From the NCBI GenBank assembly GCA_028706835.1, contig JAQTVL010000006.1, positions 1 through 23,067 on the forward strand: DNA of 23,067 nt, written 5' to 3'. Of the stretch, positions 1-7,574 are shown in pieces (position 1 is the stretch's first letter; each line of letters starts with the position of its first letter). Under the pieces are notes generated by a model. That model made no database searches and was not told the DNA's origin. It saw only the letters and a list, made by a program, of their open reading frames with translations. The stretch comes from Phycisphaerae bacterium (GTDB lineage: Bacteria > Planctomycetota > Phycisphaerae > JAJVII01). The position numbers and the translations under genes were made by a program.

Positions 1-137
1 CAACTCGACGCCGGTCGCAAGATCGCACCGCAAGAGCTTCTTCGCGGTCGCGTCGGCACAGACGATTTCATCGCCGACAACTTCGATGGCGGTCACCCGG
101 CCGAGCTTCGTGTCGCCAATCTTAACGCCCGCTGGTA
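1..137 (-). pseudogene. Frameshifted continuation of the beta-propeller gene, cut by the window edge
   Basis: Read one base back relative to the gene that starts at 701, the minus strand from about 137 to 1 stays open. It encodes a blade-like stretch: GVKIGDTKLGRVTAIEVV, then DEIVCADATAKKLLRCDL and ATGVEL at the edge. This matches propeller repeats far better than the 12-residue tail that ends at 93. The switch lies near the bases CCAGCGGGC (minus strand, 127–135), where adding one base would restore a single frame. I see no classical slippery heptamer, so a sequencing/assembly error or a real mutation is more likely than programmed frameshifting. The true 3' end is outside the window. Confidence 0.5.
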
Positions 138-701
138 GGTGCCCGTTGGCTGACGGACATACTTCTCCGCGCGGCCGGTCTCGCCGGCGTAGATCGCCCC
201 GTCGGCGTCGACGCCGAGGCTGACCACCTGTCGGCCATTGGTCGAGAACTGCCGAAGCTTCTTGCCGGTGGCGCAGTCGAAGCACAGGATGTTGGCAGAG
301 TTTACGGCCGCCGCATAAAGCAGGCCGGCCTTGCGGTCGATCGCCATTCCACCGATCGGCTGCCCTTGCGGGAACGCATCCTCGCCGATCTTGCCGTCGG
401 GTTCATAGGTGAGCGCCAGCACCGGCGCAGGCGCCGGAGTGGACGCAGGGCTGGCCACGAGCGTCGGCCTTGGCGTCGCAGCCGGCGTAGGCGCAGGCGT
501 TGCTTTCGGCGTCGCCGCCCGCGTAGGCGCGGGGGCCGGCGGGCGGGGCGTCGGCGAGGGCGTGGGCTTGGGCAACTCACGCACCGGGAGATTCACGATC
601 GTCGCCGGTTCCCGCTCCCGCCGGTAGACCTCCGCCGCGACCCACGCGGCGCCCGCGAGGATGAGCAGCACCAACACCACAGCTATCGTCGTTCGAGCCA
701 T
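93..701 (-). CDS. Membrane-anchored beta-propeller (NHL/PQQ-like) protein, apparently frameshifted
   Basis: The start is ATG at 701, two bases after the stop of the upstream PQQ gene; there is no SD, so translation is probably coupled. Residues 5–24 form one hydrophobic helix (signal anchor or uncleaved signal). Residues 37–85 are a Pro/Thr/Ala linker of TPxP-type repeats, which would hold a C-terminal domain away from the membrane. From about residue 88 the sequence has propeller-blade features (GGMAIDRKAGLLYAAAV, then ILCFDCATGKKLRQF and VVSLGVDADGAIYAGE). This frame stops at 93 in the middle of a blade. The frame shifted by one base continues the blade pattern to the window edge, so the 202-residue product is probably truncated by a one-base loss near 127–137. 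A scaffold or ligand-binding role outside the membrane is inferred; no enzyme activity is assigned. Confidence 0.6.
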   Translation of the reverse strand: MARTTIAVVLVLLILAGAAWVAAEVYRREREPATIVNLPVRELPKPTPSPTPRPPAPAPTRAATPKATPAPTPAATPRPTLVASPASTPAPAPVLALTYEPDGKIGEDAFPQGQPIGGMAIDRKAGLLYAAAVNSANILCFDCATGKKLRQFSTNGRQVVSLGVDADGAIYAGETGRAEKYVRQPTGTYQRALRLATRSSAG

Positions 702-703
702 TG

Positions 704-2086
704 CTATTCGTTCGGCTTGCCGACCTCGATGCACACCATCTTGTTCATGTCGCGAAGGACCATCTTGCCGTTGACCACGGCCATCGGTGACCAGACTTCG
801 TGGCCGCTGATGATCGACGCGGCCGTCGCGACCTCCTTCCAGGCTTCCGTCGACGCTTCGACGGCGTGCAGCTTGCCGCTGTCGCCTTCGGCGAGGAAGA
901 ACAAGCCGTCGGCCAGGATGAACGGCCCGAGGCCGAACTTCTCGCCCTCGGGCGAGGTCCACACGACCTTGCCGTCGGCGTTCATGCACGCGAACCGCTG
1001 GCCCTGCACGGCGAAGACGTGGTCCTTCCAGACGATCGGCGTCTGGCAATCGCTGGCAAACTGCTCCGGCTTGAGCGTGAACAGCGACTTGGCGACGAAT
1101 GTATCGCCCGCTTTCCCCACCTTGAACATCACGCTGCCGACGTTGTAGCTGCTGGTCATGAACACCCGATCGCCGGACAGGGCAACCGCGGACGGCGCGA
1201 CCGCCGTCGCGGGCTTCCACGCAAGCTGCCCCGCGTCATCCACCGGCCCGCGCCATAGCGGCTTGCCGGCCGGGTCAACGCTGAACAGGCCGCCCATCGT
1301 ACACCAGACGTACTGCTTTTGGCCGCACAGCTTCATCGGCACGACCGACGAGTGCGACAGCTTGATGTTCTCCGGGTTCGGCGTCTGCCAGAGCACCTTG
1401 CCGGTGGCCTTCTCAAAGGCGGCCATCAGCATCTCCTTGCCGCCGACACCAACAATAACCCGGTCCGGTTCGCCGAGAAGGCACTCGCCACTGTACCACT
1501 CCGGGATCGACGTGCCGAACTCCTTGACCAAGTCGTGCGCCCACAGCCGCTTACCCGTCGCAGCGTCGAAGCCGTGCAGCACCGCTTTCGGGTCAAGCGT
1601 GACAACGTACCTCTCATCCGCAACAGGCACCGCCCGCGTGATGCCATGGTTCACCCGAATCAGCCGCTTGTAGCTCCAACGCCAGATCTCTTTCCCATCA
1701 GCCAGCGAAACGCATCGCATCATCCACAGCGATCCGGCCTTGTCGTAGTCCTCGAAATACACTTTCCCCCCGCACACCGCCGGCCCGCCATAGCCTGGCC
1801 CCAAGCCGCCAAGGCTCCACAGCACCTTGGGCCCTTCCGCAGGCCAGGCGCGGTAAAGTTTGCCCGCGTTTGCCTCCGGCACGATCGCATCCCGGTTCGG
1901 CCCGCGGAACTGCGGCCAGTTCCGCTTGTCCGCCGACGGTTTCCCATCGCCTTGGCTCAGTTTGCCGACGTTTGCCCCGGCGAAGTCTTCGCCTTCCTGC
2001 GCCCCCGCCCCCCACGCCGCCATCAGCGTCGCCGCCCAGACCGCCAGGCCCGCCAACCACTTACATCGCCGAAATCTCTTCCGCAT
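704..2086 (-). CDS. Secreted PQQ-like beta-propeller repeat protein
   Basis: This 460-residue protein has an N-terminal signal peptide (basic MRKRFRR, then a hydrophobic stretch ending AWGAGAQ, about residues 1–29). ATG 2086 is chosen because AGAGGG lies 5–6 bases upstream and the signal peptide begins there; the longer frame starts only in non-homologous sequence. The motif WPQFRGPNRD opens the mature domain, and blades follow with the PQQ-repeat signature (GFDAATGKRLWAHD, AFEKATGKVLWQTPN, LADGKEIWRW). The family includes BamB-like and quinoprotein-like propellers. Paralogues opening with the FRGP motif are abundant in Planctomycetes and mostly of unknown function. PQQ binding and catalysis are not shown. 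A TATAGT -10-like hexamer lies at 2145–2150 with a poor -35. The gene heads a two-gene unit with the propeller gene that starts at 701. Confidence 0.85.
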   Translation of the reverse strand: MRKRFRRCKWLAGLAVWAATLMAAWGAGAQEGEDFAGANVGKLSQGDGKPSADKRNWPQFRGPNRDAIVPEANAGKLYRAWPAEGPKVLWSLGGLGPGYGGPAVCGGKVYFEDYDKAGSLWMMRCVSLADGKEIWRWSYKRLIRVNHGITRAVPVADERYVVTLDPKAVLHGFDAATGKRLWAHDLVKEFGTSIPEWYSGECLLGEPDRVIVGVGGKEMLMAAFEKATGKVLWQTPNPENIKLSHSSVVPMKLCGQKQYVWCTMGGLFSVDPAGKPLWRGPVDDAGQLAWKPATAVAPSAVALSGDRVFMTSSYNVGSVMFKVGKAGDTFVAKSLFTLKPEQFASDCQTPIVWKDHVFAVQGQRFACMNADGKVVWTSPEGEKFGLGPFILADGLFFLAEGDSGKLHAVEASTEAWKEVATAASIISGHEVWSPMAVVNGKMVLRDMNKMVCIEVGKPNE

Positions 2087-2206
2087 GGATACCCTCTGGC
2101 CGCAGCCCACCCGTCCCGATCGCCGGGCCGGGTCAAAACCCATTACTATAACCCCGCTCACGCCCCGCCGGTTCGACCCGGAAGTCAGGTTTTCTCACCC
2201 GCGCGC

Positions 2207-2238
2207 AAAAAAAGGCGGCGGGAGCCATCTCCCGCCGC
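2207..2238 (-). terminator. Intrinsic terminator after the OmpH-like gene
   Basis: On the minus strand a perfect 10-bp stem, GCGGCGGGAG (arm at 2229–2238) with CTCCCGCCGC (arm at 2215–2224), has a 4-base loop and is followed by seven T residues (A-run at 2207–2213). It lies 25 bases after the stop codon of the OmpH-like gene. It should insulate the propeller genes, which therefore need their own promoter. Confidence 0.9.
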
Positions 2239-2262
2239 TTCGTCTGCCTGCAATCGTTCCGT

Positions 2263-2904
2263 TCAATTCGTCGGCAGGTCCCACACCTTCGGCGGGGCCG
2301 CGAACGGCGGCACACCCTTGGCCTTCAGATACGTCTCGAGGTCGCTGGTCACATCCGAGTCGCCGGACACATACCCGGCCACGTTCTTCGGAAGGATCAG
2401 CTTGAGGCCCTTCTGCTTGGCGATGTCCGCCATCGCCGGCTCCAGGCTCGCCTGCCAGGTCTCTTCCAGCTTCTGCTTGTACTTGTTCAACAGTTCCTGG
2501 TACTGGCCCTGGAGGTTGCGGAGTTCCTGCTCCTGATCGCGGACCCTCTTGGCCGCCGCCTGCACTTCGTCGAATTTCTTCTTGTCGGTCCTCTCGAGTT
2601 CTTTCGGGTTGTCCCGCACCGCTTCCGGCAGCGCCTTCACCAGCGCGCTCACTTCCCGCTGGAGGTCCTGGAGCTTGTCCACCTTCGTCTTGGCGGCCTC
2701 GTTGAACTTGGTGTTCAGGTCGGTGTTGGCTTCCTGCATGTAGCCCTGCACCTTCGCCGCAACGCCCAGCGTCTGCTGGAGCGTCACGAAGTTGACCACC
2801 GCCACGGTCGGCTTGCCGGTGTCCGTGCTCTTCGCCTCGCGGTCACACCCAACCGCCACGACCGCCGCCAGCGCCGCCACCACTACCCACGCAAACTTGC
2901 TCAT
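2263..2904 (-). CDS. OmpH/Skp-family periplasmic chaperone-like lipoprotein
   Basis: This is a 213-residue protein. Residues 1–20 form a lipoprotein signal with the lipobox VAVGC (Cys20), so the mature protein is probably acylated and membrane-tethered. Residues 34–45 (VAVVNFVTLQQT) match the OmpH core strand and its usual VDxxxVL-type start. A long charged helical region (about 60–155, with QELRNLQGQYQELLNKYKQKL) forms the coiled-coil tentacle, and a C-terminal core strand follows (ADIAKQKGLKLILPK). Skp/OmpH proteins hold unfolded outer-membrane proteins in the periplasm. The known family is usually soluble and about 160–200 residues, so the lipid anchor is the variant feature here. ATG 2904 has AAGGAG eight bases upstream. 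It is a single-gene unit with its own promoter (3010–3038) and terminator. Confidence 0.85.
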   Translation of the reverse strand: MSKFAWVVVAALAAVVAVGCDREAKSTDTGKPTVAVVNFVTLQQTLGVAAKVQGYMQEANTDLNTKFNEAAKTKVDKLQDLQREVSALVKALPEAVRDNPKELERTDKKKFDEVQAAAKRVRDQEQELRNLQGQYQELLNKYKQKLEETWQASLEPAMADIAKQKGLKLILPKNVAGYVSGDSDVTSDLETYLKAKGVPPFAAPPKVWDLPTN

Positions 2905-3009
2905 TCTCTCGGCTCCTTAACAAGTAGAGAACGGTGTTCCAGACGCAGACAACATCGACAGAAATGCGTGTTCAGTTGAGTCTCTTCCTGCTTCACTGGC
3001 GTTGCCAGA

Positions 3010-3038
3010 AGTATCCTCCAGCCCATCCCGCCCGTCAA
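3010..3038 (-). promoter_or_regulatory. Sigma70-type promoter for the OmpH-like gene
   Basis: On the minus strand TTGACG (3033–3038) and GATACT (3010–3015) are separated by exactly 17 bases, matching 5/6 and 4/6 consensus positions. Transcription would start near 3003, about 100 bases before the ATG at 2904. A second -10-like TATAGT at 3054–3059 has no usable -35. This is prediction only. Confidence 0.55.
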
Positions 3039-3134
3039 GCCCTATTTCCCCCCACTATAGGACCGGGCCTCGCCGATATCGACCTGGACGCCTTGGAATC
3101 GACGCGGCCTGACAACGCAACGTCACCCGGGAGC

Positions 3135-3215
3135 CCGGAATTCGGAACGAAGATGAACCACAGCCGCCGCTCGCCCTGCATTTCATTCCGCATTCCGAAT
3201 TCCCAATTCCGCATC
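3135..3215. repeat. AATTCGGAAT-type degenerate tandem repeats
   Basis: The spacer after the Gfo/Idh/MocA gene contains GGAATTCGGAA (about 3138–3148). It also has a cluster of ATTCCG/AATTCC words at about 3180–3215 (CATTCCGCATTCCGAATTC, then CCAATTCCGCAT). The clustering of one 6–7 base word and its complement is not expected in GC-rich DNA and marks an intergenic repeat element. Apart from the OmpH promoter, I see nothing else in 2905–3220. Confidence 0.5.
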
Positions 3216-3220
3216 TTCCT

Positions 3221-4243
3221 TCACCCCACGTCCTTCTGCCCCTGCCTGCACAGTTCGATCACCCGCTCCGTCAGCCGGATCGCCTCCGCCCCGTCCCGCC
3301 CGCTCGCCAGCACCGAGCCTGCCAGCGTCCCCGCCCGCACCGCCGCCGCGAACGCCTCATACGCCGCATCCCACGGCTTGCCCCCGCCGTCCTCCTCCCG
3401 GATCGTCTCGTCCGCAAAGTGCCGATGCACGATCATGTCGTCCCGCCCCTTGGGCCGCTCCGCCGAAATCACCCCCGCGTCGCCCACCACCGCGAACCCC
3501 TGCTCGCACAGCGCGTCCTTCGCGTTCACCGAATACGCGAAACTCTGCTCCATCGACACCATCGCGCCCCCCGCCAGCCGGCCGACCACGTGAATGTGGC
3601 TGGGGAACCGGAACTCCGGCTCCAGCCACGTCCCCTCCGCCGCCAGCCGGACGAACTCCGTCCCCGACAGCCACCTCGCCATGTCCAGGTAATGCACGCC
3701 GCAGTCCAGGCAGCCGAACCCCTCGTTCAGGAACGCCGCCCGCCGGGGCCGCAAGTGCGGCCGGTGCCAGTGGTTGTCCCAGTTGTAGCAGAACCGCATG
3801 GACATCAGCCTGCCGATCCGCCCCGCCTGGATATCCCGCCGGATCGAGTTGAACAGTGTGCTTAGCCGGAACTCGAAGTTCATCGCCAGCACTTTGCCAG
3901 CCTTCTCGAACGCCGCCACCATGCGATCGCAATCCGCCGCCGATTCCGCCATCGGCTTCTCGCAGTAGCAGTGTTTGCCCGCCGCCGCGATTTTCAGTGC
4001 CAGTTCGCAATGCGTCGGCAGCGTGGTGCTCAGCGTGACGGTGTCGATCGGCACCGCCGCGAACATCGCCTCGACATCCGCGAACCCCGGCACGCCATAG
4101 CTGTCGCACGCCTTCCGCCGCCGCCCCTCGTCCCGTTCGCAGACCGCGACCAGCCTGAGTTCCTTCGACCGCCCCACCGCCGGCAGGTGCCCATACCCCG
4201 CCACCATCCCGCACCCCACGACCGCATGATTAAAAGGCGTCAT
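3221..4243 (-). CDS. Gfo/Idh/MocA family NAD(P)-dependent oxidoreductase
   Basis: This 340-residue protein fits the family length of about 330–400. The N-terminal Rossmann fold shows the dinucleotide motif VVGCGMVAGYGHLPA. The acidic end of strand 2 (VAVCER) suggests an NAD preference. The family signature around the catalytic lysine is present as KHCYCEKPMAES. The C-terminal domain carries GFGCLDCGVHYLDMARWL, the usual GxHxxD-like region with a catalytic-site histidine. Members oxidise or reduce sugars and inositols; the substrate cannot be read here. ATG 4243 is preferred over ATG 4255 because GGAG lies six bases upstream. It diverges from the isomerase-like gene at 4666, so a joint role in sugar conversion is plausible but unproven. 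Confidence 0.88.
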   Translation of the reverse strand: MTPFNHAVVGCGMVAGYGHLPAVGRSKELRLVAVCERDEGRRRKACDSYGVPGFADVEAMFAAVPIDTVTLSTTLPTHCELALKIAAAGKHCYCEKPMAESAADCDRMVAAFEKAGKVLAMNFEFRLSTLFNSIRRDIQAGRIGRLMSMRFCYNWDNHWHRPHLRPRRAAFLNEGFGCLDCGVHYLDMARWLSGTEFVRLAAEGTWLEPEFRFPSHIHVVGRLAGGAMVSMEQSFAYSVNAKDALCEQGFAVVGDAGVISAERPKGRDDMIVHRHFADETIREEDGGGKPWDAAYEAFAAAVRAGTLAGSVLASGRDGAEAIRLTERVIELCRQGQKDVG

Positions 4244-4318
4244 TCGATGCTCCATGGAACCAGTTCCACAACGGCCGAGTGTATACAGGAACGCAGGTCT
4301 CGGGAAAACGGACGAGCC

Positions 4319-4441
4319 AAATCGGGGACTTCCTTGATTTCCGCCCCCGAGGAGCCGAAACGGGGACTTCCTTGATTTCCGCCTACGAGGCCCAGCAACC
4401 CCCTCGACGGCAACCAGCGGAAATCAAGGATGTCCCCGTTT
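4319..4441. repeat. Three-copy REP-like repeat (two direct, one inverted)
   Basis: The word CGGGGACTTCCTTGATTTCC, followed by GCC, occurs at 4323–4345 and 4361–4383. Its reverse complement, with one or two differences, occurs at 4416–4438. Copies two and three can pair over about 22 bases across a 32-base loop. The A-flanked GGGGAC word resembles elements found around REP-associated tyrosine transposases (RAYT), but no transposase gene is in the window. Confidence 0.7.
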
Positions 4442-4515
4442 TGGCGTCACAAACAGCAAAAAAACCAGGCCGCCACCCGACATGGCCTCACGCCCCCCGC
4501 CGCCCTCTTCAATCT

Positions 4516-4609
4516 GTCATTTGATATTCATCATTTGGCACTTGTCATTTGACATTGCCGTTTCACCCTCCCCTCGAGCCCCGAGACCCGATACCCGAGA
4601 CCCATCCCG
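4516..4609. repeat. TCATTTG and CCCGAGAC tandem-word repeats
   Basis: Two degenerate arrays sit just upstream of the isomerase-like gene. At 4516–4556 the word TCATTTG or a close variant recurs three times, ending in GATATT, GGCA and GACATT. At 4571–4609 the word CCCGAGAC/CCCGATAC recurs. The second array gives five G-runs on the minus strand, a possible G-quadruplex. Otherwise the spacer 4244–4665 holds only the REP-like repeats. Confidence 0.5.
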
Positions 4610-4665
4610 TAGTCTCCACCCGCGAAAAGTGCTATAACGTAGCCAACCTTTTCCGGAGAACCCCA

Positions 4666-6153
4666 ATGCCCGCCCTCCCCAACTCCCCCGTCGTCAAGCT
4701 CGCTCTCGTTGGCGTCAGCCGCGACTGCTTCCCCATCGAACTCACCCGTCTGCGGATGAAACGCCTCGTCGCCGCATGCCGCGAGGCTGGCCTGAAGATC
4801 GCGCCCTGCAAGACCATCATCCAGTCCGACACCGACGCCGTCACGGCCCTGGCCGAGGCCGCCGGGGCCGGCGCCAATGCCGCCGTCGTCTACCTCGGCA
4901 ACTTCGGGCCCGAGGGCCCGCTGTCCATCTTCGCCCAGCGGTTCCCAGGCCCGGTGATGGCCTGCGCCGCCGCCGAGGAGACCGGAGGCGACCTCATCGC
5001 CAGCCGGGGCGACGCGTTTTGCGGGCTGCTGAACGCCTCCTACAACTTCGGCCTGCGGCGGATGCGCGTCTACATCCCGCCGGCGCCCGTCGCCCTGCCG
5101 GAGCAGTTGGCCAGCCGCATCGGCGAGTTCGTCACCATCGCCCGGATTCTGATCGGCATCGCCACCCTGAAGATATTCTCCTTCGGCCCCCGGCCGCAGG
5201 ATTTCTACGCCTGCAACGCCCCGATCCAGCCGCTCTATGAACTCGGCGTCGAGGTCATGGAGAACAGCGAGCTCGACCTGCTCGCCCTCTTCCAGGCCGT
5301 CGGCGAAAAGGAGCCCGCCGTCCAGAAGACCGTCCGCGAAATGAAGGCCGAGCTCGGCGCGGGCAACCGCTACCCCGACCTGCTGCCGAAACTGGCCCGC
5401 TTCGAAGTCGCGCTCAAGCGGTTCGCCGACGTCAACCTCGGCAGCCGATCGTTCGGCGTTTTCGCCAACAAGTGCTGGCCGGCCTTTGAAAAAGCCTTCG
5501 GCTTCACCCCATGCTACGTGAACAGCCGCCTGGCAGGCCGCGGCGTGCCCGTCGCGTGCGAGGTGGACATCTACGGCGCGGTCAGCGAATACCTCTGCCA
5601 GTTGGCCAGCGACGGCCCAGCCACCCTGCTGGACATCAACAACACGGTCCCAGCGGACATGATCGGCAAAGCCGACCTGAAAGGGGCCGCCCCCGGCGAC
5701 CTGTTCATGGGCTTCCACTGCGGCAACACGTTCAGCGGCTGCATGAAGAATTTCGAGCTGAAATACCAGCTCATCATGAACCGCCTGATGGAAGACGGCC
5801 GCGAAGCCGACATCACCCGCGGCACGCTGGAAGGCCAGATTCGCCCCGGCCCGGTGACGTTCTTCCGCCTCCAGGGCAGCGCCGACGCGAAACTGCTCAG
5901 CTACGTAGCCGAGGGCGAGATGCTCGACATGGACCCGCAGAGTTTCGGCGGCATCGGCGTGGTCGCCATCCCCGGCTTCCAGCGTTTCTACCGCCACGTC
6001 CTGATCGGCCGGCAATTCCCCCATCACAGCGCGGTGGCCTTCGCCAAGTGCGGCCGCCCGCTGTTCGAAGCGGTGAAGATGCTGGGCTTGACCGATATCG
6101 GCACGCCCCTGCCGTCGGGGAATCTATACGCGGGCGAAAGTGCGTTTCAGTAG
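4666..6153 (+). CDS. L-fucose/L-arabinose isomerase-like protein
   Basis: This 495-residue protein has the overall pattern of the FucI/AraA ketol isomerase superfamily. Glu299 (in ACEVDIYGA) and Asp323 (in LLDINN) are spaced exactly 24 residues apart, as are the metal ligands Glu337 and Asp361 of E. coli FucI. A late histidine in FPHHSAVAF (453/454) fits the third metal ligand. The region ANKCWPAFEKAFGFTPCYVN and the HCGNT motif also fit the family. Members interconvert aldoses and ketoses using Mn2+; the actual sugar is unknown. ATG 4666 has GGAG seven bases upstream, and the sequence before it is repeat DNA. The gene is single and transcribed away from the oxidoreductase gene. The length is shorter than FucI (about 590), as in the broader 'fucose isomerase-like' group. 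Confidence 0.8.
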   Translation: MPALPNSPVVKLALVGVSRDCFPIELTRLRMKRLVAACREAGLKIAPCKTIIQSDTDAVTALAEAAGAGANAAVVYLGNFGPEGPLSIFAQRFPGPVMACAAAEETGGDLIASRGDAFCGLLNASYNFGLRRMRVYIPPAPVALPEQLASRIGEFVTIARILIGIATLKIFSFGPRPQDFYACNAPIQPLYELGVEVMENSELDLLALFQAVGEKEPAVQKTVREMKAELGAGNRYPDLLPKLARFEVALKRFADVNLGSRSFGVFANKCWPAFEKAFGFTPCYVNSRLAGRGVPVACEVDIYGAVSEYLCQLASDGPATLLDINNTVPADMIGKADLKGAAPGDLFMGFHCGNTFSGCMKNFELKYQLIMNRLMEDGREADITRGTLEGQIRPGPVTFFRLQGSADAKLLSYVAEGEMLDMDPQSFGGIGVVAIPGFQRFYRHVLIGRQFPHHSAVAFAKCGRPLFEAVKMLGLTDIGTPLPSGNLYAGESAFQ

Positions 6154-6166
6154 GGACGTATTGCTT

Positions 6167-6199
6167 TTGTAGGACACCCGCCCCCCGGGTGTCCTACAA
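6167..6199. terminator. Hairpin between convergent genes
   Basis: A perfect 13-bp stem, TTGTAGGACACCC (6167–6179) with GGGTGTCCTACAA (6187–6199) and a 7-base loop, lies between the isomerase-like stop (6153) and the rho stop (6213). It is symmetric and so could serve both strands. Neither side has a clear T-tract, so it could instead be a dispersed palindrome or a Rho-assisted pause/3'-end stabiliser. Confidence 0.6.
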
Positions 6200-6212
6200 G
6201 ACAATGCCCCTT

Positions 6213-7337
6213 TCACTCCGGCGTGACCTGCCGAATAAATTCTTCGTTGCTCGCGAACTTCCCCAGCCGCGACACCAGTATCTTCGTCGCTTCCTGCGTG
6301 TTCGCGTTCGCCAGCGTCCGGCGGATCGCGTGAATCGCCTTCAATTCCGGCTCGGTCAGCAGCTTTTCCTCCCGGCGGGTGCCGCTCTTGGCGATGTCGA
6401 TCGCCGGGAAGATGCGACTCTCCGACAGCTTCTGGTCCAGCACCAGTTCGCTGTTGCCGGTGCCCTTGAACTCCTCGAAAATCACCTGGTCCATTCGGCT
6501 GCCCGTGTCCACCAGGATCGACGCGATCACGGTAACGGACCCGCCGTGCTCGATGTTCCGCGCCAGGCCGAAGATTCGCCGCGGGACCTCCATCGCCCCC
6601 GCCCCCAGGCCGCCGCTCATCGTGCCGCCGCCGCGCTGCATCTGCCGGCCCTCGCGGTCCCGCGGGCCATGGACGTTGTACGCCCTGGCCATCCGCGTCA
6701 GCGAGTCGATCACCACCACCACGTTCCGCCCGCACTCCAGCTCGCACCGGACGTGATCGTGGACCAGCGAGGCCAGCGCCGTGTGCTCAGCCGCCATCTG
6801 GTCCATGCTCGACGCGAGCACCTCCGCCTGCGTCTGCCGGCGGAACTCGGTCACTTCCTCAGGCCGCTCGTCGATCAGCAACGCCACGACCCGCAGGTCG
6901 GGGTCTTCGGCCCGCACGGCCTTGACGAAGTCGCGAAGAATGGTCGTCTTGCCGGCCTTCGGCGGGCTGACCACCAACCCCCGCGTGCCCTTGCCGACCG
7001 GCGCGACCAGGTCCATCACGCGCATGGTCATCTCGCTGCTTCTGCCGAGATGGAACCGGTCCAATGGGTCGATGGAGGTCAATTCGTCGAACGGCTTGCG
7101 CTCGGCGAAGTCCGCCGGGGCCAGGCCGCACACGCTGGTCACGTCGGTGATCGTCATCCGATTGTCCCGGCCGCGCGAGGCGGGGCCCTCGACCGTCGCG
7201 CCCGCCACGAGGCGGTATTTGCGGATGAGCGCGTCGGGAATGAACACGTCGTTGGGGCGAGGCGAGAACGAGTACCGGGCCTGGCGCAACATGCCGCCGC
7301 CCTTGCTTAACTGAAGCACGCCATTTGCTGGTTCCAC
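6213..7337 (-). CDS. rho: Transcription termination factor Rho (short form)
   Basis: This is a hexameric RNA-dependent ATPase that ends transcription. The 374-residue product begins directly at the RNA-binding cold-shock domain (GVLQL at residue 6 to about 65, with NDVFIPDALIRKYRL). The P-loop SPPKAGKTT is at 124–132. Walker B plus the Rho signature VVVVIDSLTRMARAYN is at 206–221. The Q-loop region MSGGLGAGAM is at 240–249, and the R-loop region EEFKGTGN at 288–295. The helical N-terminal Rho_N domain is missing. The start is GTG 7337 with AAGGA about eight bases upstream; an in-frame extension to 7652 runs through palindromic repeats and looks non-coding. Rho's 5' region often controls its own synthesis, but nothing specific is visible here apart from those repeats. 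Confidence 0.93.
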   Translation of the reverse strand: MEPANGVLQLSKGGGMLRQARYSFSPRPNDVFIPDALIRKYRLVAGATVEGPASRGRDNRMTITDVTSVCGLAPADFAERKPFDELTSIDPLDRFHLGRSSEMTMRVMDLVAPVGKGTRGLVVSPPKAGKTTILRDFVKAVRAEDPDLRVVALLIDERPEEVTEFRRQTQAEVLASSMDQMAAEHTALASLVHDHVRCELECGRNVVVVIDSLTRMARAYNVHGPRDREGRQMQRGGGTMSGGLGAGAMEVPRRIFGLARNIEHGGSVTVIASILVDTGSRMDQVIFEEFKGTGNSELVLDQKLSESRIFPAIDIAKSGTRREEKLLTEPELKAIHAIRRTLANANTQEATKILVSRLGKFASNEEFIRQVTPE

Positions 7338-7365
7338 GGGCAGAATCCTTGAAAGAGACTGTTCG

Positions 7366-7402
7366 CTGTTTGTGGAGTGCGGTAGCGCAGCTACCGCTTT
7401 GG
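7366..7402 (+). repeat. 37-base palindromic module, copy 1
   Basis: The module contains the hairpin GCGGTAGC-GCA-GCTACCGC (7379–7397) flanked by CTGTTTGTGGAGT and TTTGG. A second copy lies inverted at 7575–7611. In that copy the stem pair T-A is replaced by G-C on both sides, so the pairing is kept. Confidence 0.75.
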
Positions 7403-7466
7403 ATCGCCCATCCTCATACGCCTCGCCCCATGGCGATCGCAAAGTCGATTCTCTGGTGTCGGGGTG

Positions 7467-7491
7467 GCACTGGCGGCTTGTCCGCCAGTGC
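7467..7491. repeat. Palindromic repeat with 10-bp stem
   Basis: GCACTGGCGG (7467–7476) pairs perfectly with CCGCCAGTGC (7482–7491) across a 5-base loop. It sits between the two inverted 37-base modules in the rho/PL26-like spacer. It has the look of a dispersed REP-type unit; a terminator role is unlikely because no T-tract follows on either strand. Confidence 0.65.
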
Positions 7492-7574
7492 TCCTCCGGG
7501 TGATCTGCCGCCGGCAGGCGGGTAATATCTGCCAGGGTCACCCAAACGGATTCTGCGATTGCACTGCGCCTCGC

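Noticed and set aside
3584..3597. CACGTG core as a further parS site
   Set aside because: Only the central 6 bases match and the site lies in coding sequence. The CACGTG at 22317–22322 is rejected for the same reason: no symmetric TGTT/AACA arms.
4531..6027. Minus-strand 498-codon frame opposite the isomerase-like gene
   Set aside because: The plus-strand product has family motifs, an SD and a correctly spaced metal-site pair; the antisense product is Gly/Val/Glu low-complexity.
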